64,000 nucleotides of DNA. Origin: Cudoniella acicularis (taxonomy: Eukaryota; Ascomycota; Leotiomycetes; Helotiales; Helotiaceae). Position numbers and translations under genes: made by a program. Position 1 is the first letter of the stretch. Each line of letters begins with the position of its first letter. Location of the stretch: contig JAAMPI010000003.1 in assembly GCA_013054445.1 (NCBI GenBank), positions 1 through 64,000 on the forward strand. Reading direction: 5' to 3'. Below the pieces are notes generated by a model. That model had not been told where the DNA came from and did no database searches. It saw only the letters and a program-made list of their open reading frames with translations. Shown here piece after piece: positions 9,772-20,947 of the stretch.

Positions 9772-12055
9772 ATACCTAACGCGTAGTACCTATAGGATAG
9801 GCTAGTAAAGGCTATTATATTTATAAAGTTAGACTAATAAAGCGTGTTTAACTTAATTAGGATTATAAAGGGTTACGAGTAGATAATAGTATTTCTCTTA
9901 CCTTTAAGATTATAAGAGTATACGATAATATTATTCGGCTTAACGAATATATCGGCTACTTACTAGCGATAGAACGACGAGATTCTTTATAAATACCTAA
10001 GAGTTATAGTTATATACTATTTAGATAATATCCTAGTCTTTTTCAAGAGGGAAAAGGACTATATAATATATATAAAGTAAGTTATATAAGCACTAGTAGA
10101 AGTCGACTCTAGACTTAAACTATTTAAATGTTAATTCGGGGTTCGAACGACGACTTTCCTAGGCTACGTAGTTAGACTAGGAGAGATCGCCGTTGATCTA
10201 GAAAAAACTAGAGTAATTACTAAATAGGCGATACTATAAAACGTTAAGGACGTCTAAACATTCTTAGGGTTCGCTAACTTCTGTCGAATATTTATTAAGG
10301 GATACTCTAGACTAGTAGAACTATTTATACGGCTTATAAGGAAAGACATTAAGTTTATATAGGATAAGGAAACAGACCTAGCGTTCGAATAAATTAAACA
10401 GCGGTTTAAAGAGGAACCTATTCTACGTAGCTATTAAGGTGATAAGCTAAGTATCGTTAAGACCGACGTATCCGATACCTAGACTAGAGTAGTATACCTC
10501 TAGTACGACGATAACGATAAGCTATATCTAGTAGCCTACTTTTTATAAAAGATGTTACTAGCTAAACAAAACTATAACATCTATAAGAAAGAACTACTCG
10601 CGATAGTAGAAGCGCTACGACACTAGCGAGTCTACTTTTAAGAAGCCTAGTTCCTGATTACTATTTATACTAACTATATAAATCTATAAACTTTTATTAT
10701 AACGAAAGTCCTAGACAATAGACGGTTAGTAAGATAGTTAGAGGAATTAGTAGGCTACGACCTTATAATAAAACATATAAAAGGAACCGATAACACTAGG
10801 GTAGACGCCCTTAGTCGAAGACTAGGATATAAGAACGATAAACGATATAAGGAAACAGTAATCTTCCGTACCCTAGAGAATAGAGACCTTGTTCTAATAA
10901 TCAGAGAAATTATAGCTATAGACGACCTTAGCCTATAAATCGAGCGGATCCGTAAAGCTACGAAGTAAGAAGTCAAGTACGACCTATACTTAGATAAGGA
11001 ACTATATATAAAGGACGGAACTTTACGGTAAGCTAAAACGGGAAAAATGTTTATTCCCTCGATAATAATCCGAGACTTTATCGCTAATTAGTATTCGCTA
11101 CTAGTATATAGCTACTAAGGATCGAGAAGAACTTACGAGAGAATAGCGAGGAACTACTAGTATCTTAAGCTAAGGTTACTAGTAAATTAGATAGTTAATA
11201 ACTACGATATCTATACCCGAAACAAGACTAGCTGCTATCCTCCCTATAGACGAATAAGTATAGTACTTGTATTACTCGTACTATAGAAAACAATATTATA
11301 AGACTTTATCGTTAAGCTATTAAAGTCCCTTAATCGAATAACGGGGGTAGAATACGACTCTATCCTAGTTATTACTAAGAGGCTTATAAAGTATATAATC
11401 TTAATATCTTATATAGAAAGTAGTATAGCTAAGGACCTAGCCTATATATTCTTAAGGGAAGTAGTCGCTCGACACGGACTATCGGAAGAGATCGTATTAG
11501 ATCGAGATAAACTCTTTACGTCTAAATTCTAGACAGCGCTAACTACCTACCTTAGAGTTAAGCGGAAAATAATAATAGCGTTCTACCTATAGACGAATAA
11601 GGGGACCGAAAGAATAAACTAAGTAATCGAAGTATATTTAAGATATTATATAAACTATTAATAAAACAATTAGGTCGAAATATTACCTATAATATAATTC
11701 TCTTATAATAGTTTGATAATAGATATAATACTTGTTACGCTATTCTACGTAAACTACGGCTACGAATTCGTAGTATACCGAGAACCTAGACTAATAGACA
11801 TCGAGAACTAATATACCCGAATCTAGGTCGATAAGATAAAGGTATTTTATACGGAACTAATAGAAGAACTTAAATTTATAACGGAAAGAAACGCTTTTTA
11901 CTATAATTAGATACGTAGTTAAGAGCCTACCTTAAAGGAGAGAGATAGGGTCTACCTTCTTAGGAAAAACATTAATATAAAGCGGCTAAACGACAAACTT
12001 AACTATAAGAAGATCAGACTATATATAATTAAGACTATTAGAAGACTATTAATAT
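9772..12055 (+). mobile_element. 5'-truncated, RIP-inactivated Ty3/Gypsy pol (RT, RNase H, integrase)
   Basis: The plus-strand translation, read through stops, gives the reverse-transcriptase region (FIKLD, FGLTN near 9830-9950), then DVQTFLGFANFYRR near 10250, RNase H with TDVSDT and KELLAIVEALRH, DNTRVDALSRR near 10800, and an integrase core with SEEIVLDRDKLFTS near 11490. Stops are almost all at expected Gln codons, the RIP signature. gag and protease are missing at the 5' side, and the chromodomain end is replaced after about 12055. A second, longer copy of the same family lies at 51600-53880 within the chromovirus. Confidence 0.85.
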
Positions 12056-14186
12056 AAACATATATCTAGCTTTTAAAAAGTTCTTAATTATTCTTATTTA
12101 ATACTAGTTTTTATATAAGAATAGTATATAAGATAGTCTAATATTAAGCTAATTAACTAATATATTATATTATTATAGAATAATAGTTATTAGATAATAA
12201 AAAGATTAATCTTAAGACTTATCTTTTAATTTTAAAATTAAATAATAAATAATAAGATAATTAGAATTTAATAAGATAATAATAAAGTGTTTATTAGACT
12301 ATTAATAGTTAATTTTAAATTANTAGAACCTCTTAAAAGCTTATTCTTATCTATATAATAAGAGAGAGGATAGCTCTCCTAAAAGTCTTTTTTTCTATTA
12401 AGCTTTTAATAATATATCTTTATATAATATTAAAATCGATAGTTAATATATATTAATACTTTATCTTTTATTATACCTTCTAATATTATATATTATCTTT
12501 CTAGTACTATTTTTAAGAGATACTAAACCCTATTATATCCTCTCTCTCTTCTAGGTCACCTTATTAGAGGTTAAGCTATATAAGGTTCTTATCTTTCTCT
12601 AATAGCTAGATTTATATTATATTAAAAGGCTAAGATAAGCGTTATTATAACCCCTTCTTAAGTAACTCCTGTTCTAGTATATTAATCTATATTATATTAA
12701 GAAAATAGGCGAGCTAAGTACTACTAGAACCCTTTCTATTATAGTATTTTTATTTATAGACTAACCTATCTTATATTAAAAGATAAGATAATCTAAATAC
12801 TATTATCGTCTTCTCTTTTATAATATTATCTCTTTTCTATTAGTCTTAAGACGTTTAAGAATTATATTAGCTATTATATATCTAAACTCTTTTAATTAAT
12901 ATAACTTTATTCTTAATATAATTCTATTTTATTATATTTTAGATTTTCTTAATATATAAGAAGAAATCTTAATATAAACCCTTTTTTTTATTATAACTCT
13001 ATTATTAGATAAACTAATATAATAATAGCCTTATTTTCTATAAATTTCTTAGCTATATAAAATAGACTAAAGTTATATTCTCTTTTTCTAATATAACTTT
13101 ATCTATATATAAATTTTAACTATTTAAGATTAACGCTAATTCTAAGACTCTTTTATTCTTTTATTAGTATAGCTCGCTATTAAGATAAGTCTATCTTATA
13201 TTATTTATATAGTTCTTTTACTAAACCTATTTATAATACTTCTTTTAGCCTAGTCTTATTATTATATAAATCTTATAATAGCTAACCTCGCTATTATATA
13301 AATTATAAAAAGATTAGCTAATATTAAAAGTTATCTAATAGCTCTTCTTAATTAATATATTATCGCTAATATAATACTACCTAGCTTATTATATAATCTT
13401 AGCGCCTCTATCTTATATTACTTATATAGCTCTCTTACTAAACCTAATTATAAGTCTTTTCTTAGCCTAGTCTTATCGTTATATAAATCTTATAATAGCT
13501 AACAGGTATATTAGTAATTATAAACCTTTTTTATTAAAATAGCTTAGTTATTAAGATAATTTTATCTTATCTTATTTATATAAAATTTTTTATTCTTTAG
13601 ATAGATAAAGCCTTAGTATAGATCTTTTCTTAATATGATTTTATATTAGCTATTATAAAACCTTTAATATAATTATAATATTATATTAGTATTATCTAAT
13701 CTTATATAAATAGTATATTACTTAAAAGAAACACTAGATATTATATTCTTATTCTTAGGCCTAACTCTATTAATAAAAGGATTATATCTCGTCTTATATA
13801 AAATAATAAGATATTTATAAGATATTAGTATCTAAGACTTATATTATTATTCTTTTAGGCTTCTAAAATATATAATTATATATTAATAGTTATTATAAAA
13901 TAATATTATATATATTTAAATACGACTTCTTATAATAAAAAAAGAGTTAAATAGATAGTTAATAGATTAATATAATATATTTATATATAATAAGAGATAA
14001 GGTTAAATTTATAGTGTTTAGTAAAGTTAAAAGGTATAGCTCTACCTAACAGGGGTCTAGAATTAGCTCTAAAAGAATCCTTAACTAACCTTTTTCTAAT
14101 TTTAGCTAATAATAGTTATAGCTAAAGAGCTAAAACAGGTCGCCTTCTATCTACTATCGCTCTTATCTTCGACTCACCCTTGCTTA
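12056..14186. repeat. Extremely AT-rich tract with an internal duplication
   Basis: The sequence is dominated by short A/T words and stop codons in all frames. A segment of about 93 bases at 13190-13282 recurs at 13411-13503 with mostly transitional differences; both copies contain AGCCTAGTCTTAT and end in ATAATAGCTAAC. The spacing is about 220 bases. No source element can be recognised. Confidence 0.6.
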
Positions 14187-14280
14187 CCTTGACTTACCTA
14201 AAACTGTTAGTAAAGCAGCTCTACTTATCTTTCTAAACAGAAACAGATTTTCTTTATGTTAGGATTAGCGTATAATAATT
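14187..14280 (-). repeat. Right arm of the distant inverted repeat
   Basis: Its reverse complement aligns with 5385-5480, with words such as AAATCTGTTTCTG and GCAAGGGTGAGTCGAAG matching the left arm by transitions. The arms enclose about 8.8 kb that includes both solo LTRs and the Gypsy pol fragment. Confidence 0.55.
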
Positions 14281-14479
14281 ATCTGATATAGTACATAGGA
14301 AAGATTCGAGTCGGAGTTAGAAGTGACTTAGAAATTTAAAATATAATTAGAGTGTTTCTATATTCGGCCTTTTAAGGCTTAAGGACTTCTTAACTAGCTT
14401 ATCTTAGAATAGTTATTAGTGTTTTTAGTTCTAACTTATTAAAATTTAGCTTTATAAACTAGTGTTATTATATAAACCC

Positions 14480-14620
14480 CCGGCTTCTTAGTTATTCCTT
14501 AGTTCGGCACTCGACTTTTAGACAGTAGCCGATTCTATTCTATAATACTAAGGTTTATAGAATCGGGCATAATTAAAAAGCCGAGACCCGAATTAGGGAA
14601 AGGAGCCGAGGGCGGATGGC
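14480..14620. repeat. Long imperfect hairpin
   Basis: The core is a perfect 10-bp stem, CCGATTCTAT (14529-14538) with ATAGAATCGG (14557-14566), and an 18-base loop. Outside it, the left flank (CCGGCTTCTTAG...) and the right flank (read in reverse: CGGCTCCTTTCC...) keep pairing imperfectly for about 45 more bases each side. It could be a fold-back element or the end of an unrecognised transposon. Confidence 0.5.
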
Positions 14621-16139
14621 GGAGAATGAGTTTTGGTAGGTCCGAGAATCTACGGGGGTCAGTGACTTGTTAAGTTATTGATGTTGCGACTGAGGATATA
14701 TGTAAAGTGAGTTGCTAAAGGAGTGTATATTGTCTAGTCTACAGAATAGCTTTTGGTGGGAGCTGTGTCCCTTATTTATAGGCCTCCGGTGCCCACATGC
14801 TACCGAGGTTCCTACTCATCTTCTTACACCTAAACTACAGTAATAACCTATGCCTCGGCCCATGTGGTCGATGACACCGTAGGCTCTAGAAGCGTGTACG
14901 TGAAATGGCCATCATCGCCACTTCCTTTAGAATCCTTCGTGTTGGAAATAGTGCTTCAGAGCCCTTGGGACTCACGTGATGCCACGCTAGCGTTAGCGAC
15001 TCAGGCATAAATAGCTTGCTCCCTACAGTTAGAATCAATGAAGTCGTCAACTCCAACCAGACATTGCAACACTTCGGGTGACAACCCCTCAGCACGTGAC
15101 CTGGAATCGCCTCCTCAAAAATTGATTTGCTCGTGAGAACGATGCTGTTTGCTTATATCTTGATCAACACCAAACCAGAAACTTAAGGCTTAGACCTCTG
15201 TTTTCTAAGGGTTTTTGTTTTGCACTCTTCGGATCAAGAAAAATATAGTTCCCTATTTTCAAATTTGAAAAAATATTAATATATCGCCTCTTATCAATTC
15301 CGTATTCGCGTCGCCTTGCCTGTTCTTTATCTCGACCTACGTGTCCTTGCTTCAAAGCGCGTGAATTTCACTCTCGTGAGCTTCACCCCGATCGAAAGTA
15401 GCACCACGTAGAAATGCAATATAATCAAAGGACAGCTAAATCGACTCTAGTTCCGGTCTAAATCGACACCACTACGAGTAGTTCTAAAGCGGTTGAACTT
15501 GCGCATCCGTCCACCTAGCACTCTAGTAGGTATTTGTAAGGAATCGCGAGGTGTGTCAATGTAAATCAATTGAATTTAACATACAAAAATGAAGTTATTC
15601 CCAACTATCTGTATCCCGTCAATTAACTCAACCCCATTGACCACATCTCTTTATATTGCGATTGCAGCCCGTGTAGTAGGGTCTCAGTAGATATCGAGGA
15701 CTTTCTCGTTGTGCAAGTGAGGAGGATTTATTGTCTTTCATATTGGCGAATCTAGGAAATTGCGATGGAATCTCTAGACTCCGTAAGAAATAAGGACTAT
15801 CCATATAATATGGAAGGTTGATAGAGTGCCATCTCGGGTTGAAGAAGGGGTCGCAGGGTGTTTATATTGTTATTTGCATTGTGTAGATGCGTATAGCAAG
15901 AGCAACGAATAAGAATTGGAAGGTGTAGGGTTGTGAAATAGAAGGTGGTTAGATGAATAGATTCAACGTTGGTTAACGACCCAACTTCCCACCTTTCCTT
16001 TACATTCAATCATCGAGGGTCTCGGGTTTTGAATATCCCAGCAGAGCAACATCACCAACATGATCTAAGCACCCCAATAAGCCGCAAAAGCAGAAATAGT
16101 ATATCCACACTCCTAGCTAAGACCGGGATAGATATGCAT

Positions 16140-17640
16140 TTACTCTAATATATATGGTTGTCGAGGCAAATTTTTAGTCTTCTGACTATCTATATAGCCT
16201 TCAATATAGTACTCGCCTACAATCTCAAACCTCCTCCCAATCCGCTGCAACACAAACGGGGTATGCGAATTTCTTAGCACAACAACAACATTCTTGTACT
16301 TAGCACCCCTCGGAACTAAAATGTCTCATCCTTTCTTGACAAATCGAAATCCATTCTTGGTGATGACTTTCCGGAGAGTTTCTAGCCGCGAGGGGGTCCG
16401 CTCTTTTATCTTTGCAGAGTCTGAAGGAATATTCAAAATATTCGCCATCCCAAGTCCCGGGAACAAGGTATTCTCCGCAGATACTTGATCCCAGATGTTC
16501 TCGTATTGTCCATCGATATATTTTGGGGGTAAAAATTTGTAGAAACGCTTGTAATAATCCTCCTCGATCGCCGTCTTGGTGAAAGTAGAATCGATAACCA
16601 CGAGCAGTTTGCCTTCTATAGATATATGCATCTCATGTTCGTCTTGTGAGAAGTTGCATTTGAATGGATTGGGAAGAGGCTGGAGCAGCGGCTTCCATGC
16701 AAAGGGGGGGGGGGAAGAGAGTCGTTGCTTGCCCGGAATGCAAGCATGGCCTAGGTGAAATTTGGAACGTACTCATCGCCTGCACGAGCAATCCAACTGG
16801 GGGCCCAGGAAGGAAGGCCTTCAATACGCTGTGTCTTTTGGCAAGTGAATGAGATGTCAAGGGTCTTTGCATCAGGAGACGCAGCCAAAAATCGCTTTTA
16901 TTGGCAGAGTTCCATGTGGGGCCTTTCACACACTCTCTGGGCTATCCAAGTTGCACCCGCTCCAATAGCTTGGGTTAATACTGCATGGATTGTGGACCAT
17001 TTGAAGTGTTCTCGTCAACAATAGGATATCGCATCCTGTCCAAGCATGAATCCTTGGACAACCCAAACGCGAGTGAACCATTCCCGGCTGAAAAGCAAAT
17101 CTATTGCATGGCTTTGGACATTTGAAATTCGGAGAAAGTCAGCTTCCGGTGAGATGGTAGGGAGTACTGATACAGCCAATGCACTGGTATCTGTTGGAAG
17201 TCCCAGCCAAATGACGACCCGTCGTGCTCTGCTGTAGATAAAAGCCATCATATCGAGATGGACACTCTTTTCCTCATAACTTGCTTGATTTATACAGATT
17301 GCATCGGCCCAGAGCTCCCTGGGCAAGGTTGCGTGTCGCAGGATACGGAGGAACACCTCGATATTTCTGCGAATTTTGACCGAATATCCATTCAGGAATA
17401 TTGGGTCCGGACAAACGTCTCCTTCCTCGCCCCAGGTATATGATAGGGCCTCGAACGGTGTGGATACAGGATCGATTGAGGTAATTTTCAAGACGCAGTA
17501 TATACTGGCACCATGTTGGGATGATGGTAGCAGAGTTAGGATGCGAGTCTGTCCTTCCTTCGGCTTTAACGAGGCATATTGATATTGAGGCTGGTGGACT
17601 TCTGGATAGGATCCGGATAAGGTCAGGCTTTGACCCTACG
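16140..17640 (-). pseudogene. HET-domain (heterokaryon incompatibility) pseudogene
   Basis: HET proteins trigger cell death on non-self recognition. The frame shows YASLKPKEGQTRILTLLP, then FEALSYTWG, ELWADAICINQ, EKSVHLDMMAFIYSRARRVVIWLG and WFTRVWVVQG, the canonical HET order; the last usually reads WVVQE. The C-terminal half follows to a final TAA at 16140-16142. It is broken by in-frame stops at 17015-17017 (TGA), 16898-16900 (TAA), 16751-16753 (TAG) and 16326-16328 (TGA). All are one C-to-T change from Arg or Gln codons. An 11-base C tract (G on the plus strand, 16704-16714) shifts the frame. An in-frame stop lies upstream near 17638, so the true start or a first exon is unknown. Base composition is otherwise normal, suggesting mild RIP plus slippage. 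Confidence 0.88.
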
Positions 17641-18660
17641 TGTTCATACCGAAATTCAAATTCAATTGAGCCGAAGAGGAATTGAAAGGTCTGTAAGGTG
17701 ACATGACGTCGACACAGAACGCTAGAACGCTTTCTTGACAAGAATATTAATAAAAGGATTCACGAAGTAGATTGCGCAGCAATAAAAGGGGTGCAATTCA
17801 GTATATTGTGATGGATACAGAAGATAGAGAACTTGGGCTAGCGATGCCATATACATGCTGGGTGCTAGCTATCGGCGCTAACAATTGCTTTTTGTCATTT
17901 CTAACAGTGAAGAACAATACAGCAAGCGACTGCCTTCGACTTGTGTGATGGAAAGACGAATTCAGTTTCGAATCTTGTGATCGCATTATCTGCGATTCTT
18001 GAAAGTGAAATGAATGGTTTAAGTGAATGGAAAGCAAAGGAATGCACTTTAGTTGCTTTCTATGACTAGGCTAAAACCACGTAAGAATGTAGCTAACAAA
18101 CACACACTTTAAATGTTATAGGTTGCTGCAGCCTATCGCCACCCCCTATCTCGCTTAAGCCCCGGCCCCTTTTCGCAACACTGCCACTGAAACCTAGCCT
18201 CGATCGCAAATACTTGCGTCTCTGCAAAATAAAATTTAATAAATCCCCTTCTTGCGCAATAGTGAACGTCCACTATTTTCAAAGCAGAATTCGCATACCG
18301 TCAACGGAGCCAGCAAATGAACACTTAGGTGATCGCGGGGGAGATATTTATCATGCGTCAGTTGTTTGTTTTATAGTCGCAGCATATCTAGACTTTAAAC
18401 TTAGCAGCTATTCTGATGCTTTGAGGTGCCTAGGCGAGGAGGATTAGTTAGAACTCTCGATGACGAATAAAGTACCTAGGTAGCTTTAAAGACTAAGAAT
18501 GCATTTCCGAATTCGTCTAGAACACAGGTTTTTCCAGCGCCACAATATCGGACATAAGTTTTTCCGACGCAGGCAGATCTCTTTGTATAGGTTTAAATAA
18601 ACGAATATTTGCCAAAACATCGGCACTTTGGCGGAGGTTAGTCAATCCATCACCCACAAA
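17641..18660. other. Intergenic, no gene seen
   Basis: Composition is ordinary. Short frames at 17798-18037 (minus) and 18214-18447 (plus) lack domain features, compositional support or splice logic. I see nothing nameable. Confidence 0.4.
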
Positions 18661-18664
18661 TTGA

Positions 18665-18772
18665 TCTGTAACTAACGAATAACAGTGGTTAACGCGATGC
18701 CCTGCTATTGTGAAGACAAAGCAAAGATAGGCATTTCCTTCGGGAGCGTGTGTTCGAATCACACAGGTGTCG
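18665..18772 (+). pseudogene. tRNA-like relic (Ser/Leu type) or tRNA-derived element
   Basis: The stretch has a D-arm-like AGTGGTTAACGCG at 18684, a CTTCGGGAG-like long variable arm, and an intact T arm GTGTG-TTCGAAT-CACAC at 18748-18764. A 3' acceptor strand AGGTGTC follows. A well-matched 5' acceptor strand and a clear anticodon arm cannot be found, so it is not a functional tRNA as read. The variable arm points to tRNA-Ser or tRNA-Leu. The minus-strand 113-aa open frame across it is antisense to this relic. Confidence 0.45.
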
Positions 18773-18879
18773 GATTTAATTTTTGCTTGTTTTGCCAAAT
18801 TTTTTCGCATTTCGGAATTGTTGGTGTGGCCGACCCTAACCTTACCGAGCCGAAGCAACCCCGATGTGTGACTTAGTAT

Positions 18880-19562
18880 ACTAAGCGATCTCCTTTTAAC
18901 CCCTCTCTCTCTATCTATATTTTGTTCTTTATATTTATATTTAGACTATAAATAATTTAAATTATATAAGTATTATAATTAAATCTTTTTATAATAAGCT
19001 TTTAAAATAATATCTCTATTAATATTAGACTAGAAAATGTTTTTATTTAGCTTTATAAGAAATAAATATATATTAAATAAAAACCTAACTTTAAAAACCA
19101 TTTAAAAACTATAACATCTATTTATTATCTCTAGTTTTCTAAAGAAGAATTTATTAAAATATTAAGAGAATTATTATATAACTTCGAATCAAGCAATATA
19201 GAGTTTCTAGGAATATTTCGATTATCTAGAGAGCCTAGTACGATTTGTTCTATATGAGCTTTAGGTATCTAATAATCACAGAGCCTTTCAATTGGCATGA
19301 CCCATGTCTGATTGTCTGAACCACGTTCGCCTTCGAGCGATCAATCACTTCTATCTCTGTCTGCGCTCGAAGTCCAAAAGTAAGGACCCAGGCTTGAAAA
19401 CCATTCCAAAGTGATCCTGACCGGGATTTTCAAAGCCTTTCGGATTCCGATCTTCCGCAATTTTGAAATCGAATGCATAGACCAGCTGCGCGACGACGTC
19501 TCGTATTTCAACAATGCCCAATGGACGACTATGTAACGTTCTGTTATCGCGTGAGATCTCTA
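18880..19562. repeat. RIP-like AT-rich patch and unremarkable DNA
   Basis: From about 18890 to 19230 the DNA is very AT-rich, like the repeat islands, and carries no readable coding sequence. From 19230 to 19562 composition is normal with no gene. Confidence 0.45.
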
Positions 19563-19792
19563 TGTCACGTGAAGGGGTTTACTTAGTCTTGGAAGCGTCA
19601 AGCGATCCTGGTAGAAGGTTATCTTATTGCTAAGAGTATGAGTTGAGCACGGAGCTCTAACATAGGAAAACTATATAGCTATATAGGTGGTGGTGGTGCT
19701 AGATCTTGGGATCCTAGGATCCTAGACGAACCCTCGCTCCTGAGATCCTAAGATCCATCAGGTGATCTGGTCACATGACCCAGGTCGTGACA
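19563..19792. mobile_element. Probable solo LTR (230 bp) with decayed TSD
   Basis: It starts TGTCACGTG and ends GGTCGTGACA, a terminal inverted TGTCACG/CGTGACA. The flanks are CTCTA (19558-19562) and CCCCA (19793-19797), which differ only by two C-to-T changes. A TATATAG cluster (19670-19690) and a run of GGATCCTAGGATCC-type palindromes lie inside. The CACGTG palindrome (19566) is shared with the other LTRs. Confidence 0.5.
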
Positions 19793-19986
19793 CCCCAATC
19801 AAACTTAAAGTCTATGAATATGAACCTTTGGAAACGCGTGGAGGCAACTATGATTTGCGGCTGGTAGAGCTACTTTCAAGGCGCTCCCAAGACAGTGAGA
19901 TCCGATGTCGTCTTCATCGAGTAAACTTTCGGCAATCCTCGTCCCGAATTCAGCCTCGCAAATTGATCCGCCGTGGCTAATGAACA

Positions 19987-19993
19987 TATAAAT
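19987..19993 (+). promoter_or_regulatory. TATA-like box of the beta-propeller gene
   Basis: TATAAAT lies 82 bases before the ATG at 20075, in the position expected for a fungal core promoter with a short leader. The ATG context CACCATGG is a strong match to the Kozak consensus. Confidence 0.4.
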
Positions 19994-20074
19994 TTCTTTC
20001 CCCATGATTTCATAAAACATCTCCCTTCGCCCAGTTTCTGGAGTCGTTCTTCCTAAACTCCATCGATCTTCACC

Positions 20075-20947
20075 ATGGTCCTCCTCACGTCCCTCTTTGC
20101 GCTGGCGACACTCGCTTCCGCAGGCACAATCACCAAACGCCAAGCAGCAGGTGCCCAAGTCGCCAAGCTCACCTCAATCGAGAACATTGCTGTCCGCTCT
20201 AATGGCCAGATCCTAGCAACCTCCATGAGCAGCACAACTATCTATTCCGTCAACGCTACCGCCAAGACCTCTGCCTCCGCCATTGTGGTCTCTGGAGCCG
20301 CAGGCTTTTCCGGCATTGGCGAGTACCTGCCAGATCAATTTGCTGTCATCGGCGGCGGTTCGACTGGAACAACAATATACAAAATTGATTTCAGCTCTGG
20401 GAAGGCTGTGAGCACGCTGGTGAAGAAAATTGCGGAAGCGAGCAATTTGAATGGATTGGCGGTGTTGAATAATGATACGGTGTTGGTGGGTGATGCTGGA
20501 AAGGGCGTCGTGTATCGCTTTACTATGAGTACTGGAGCTTATTCCGTTGCAATCTCCGACCCGACGATGGTACCCTCGGGCGGTATTCCTTTTGGGATCG
20601 ATGGGTTGAAGTACAAGGATGGCGTGGTGTGGTACACGAATATCTTCAAGAACAGTTTTCACAAGGTTCCTGTCGATGCGACAGGTAAGGCCACTGGTGC
20701 GGTCGTAACTCTTTGGACGAACTTGATGGGTGATGATTTGTGCTTCGGGCCTAGTGGGAAGATCTATGTCGCGACGAACGGAAAGAACTCATTGGTGGAA
20801 GTTGATCCAGCAGCGGCGAGTCCCACGCCAAAGGCTGTTGCGACTGTATCAGGTTCCACCTCTTGCGCATTTGGCCGCACTGAGAGTGACAAGGATGTGG
20901 TATATATTGGGGGCAGTGGAGGCGTGTTCTCAGCTACTATTAAATAG
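20075..20947 (+). CDS. Secreted six-bladed beta-propeller protein (SMP-30/gluconolactonase-like fold)
   Basis: This is a 290-aa single-exon protein. Residues 1-16 (MVLLTSLFALATLASA) form a signal peptide, and a Lys-Arg at 21-22 looks like a Kex2 site, so the mature protein would begin QAAGAQVAKL. The rest shows repeating blade motifs (ENIAVRSNGQILATS, LNGLAVLNNDTVLVGDA, IDGLKYKDGVVWYTN, DDLCFGPSGKIYVAT, CAFGRT). This resembles the fungal SMP-30-like family that also includes hetero-Diels-Alderases such as EupF and AsR5. There is no biosynthetic gene cluster around it, so a hydrolase or other role is just as possible. It is the only apparently intact gene in a belt of pseudogenes. Confidence 0.85.
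   Translation: MVLLTSLFALATLASAGTITKRQAAGAQVAKLTSIENIAVRSNGQILATSMSSTTIYSVNATAKTSASAIVVSGAAGFSGIGEYLPDQFAVIGGGSTGTTIYKIDFSSGKAVSTLVKKIAEASNLNGLAVLNNDTVLVGDAGKGVVYRFTMSTGAYSVAISDPTMVPSGGIPFGIDGLKYKDGVVWYTNIFKNSFHKVPVDATGKATGAVVTLWTNLMGDDLCFGPSGKIYVATNGKNSLVEVDPAAASPTPKAVATVSGSTSCAFGRTESDKDVVYIGGSGGVFSATIK

Larger units (their letters stand above)
5078..16139. repeat. RIP-degraded AT-rich repeat island 1
   Basis: This region of about 11 kb holds no intact gene. It consists of solo LTRs, LTR-like blocks, a truncated Ty3/Gypsy pol, a diverged tandem repeat and very AT-rich filler (especially 12060-14000). Where coding frames can be recognised, CAA and CAG codons are changed to TAA and TAG, as expected from RIP. 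N bases occur at 9552-9720 and at 12323. Parts not itemised separately (5078-5384, 5481-6019, 7381-8392, 8570-9552, 14621-16139) contain no feature I can name. The last stretch regains normal composition and has only spurious short frames. Confidence 0.85.

Noticed and set aside
16664..17024. Plus-strand frames over the HET pseudogene
   Set aside because: They are antisense; the minus strand has the HET motifs in order.
18517..18858. Minus-strand frame of 113 aa
   Set aside because: It is antisense to the tRNA-like relic and has no protein family.
20213..20662. Minus-strand frame of 149 aa over the propeller gene
   Set aside because: Antisense shadow; the plus-strand gene has a signal peptide and blades.
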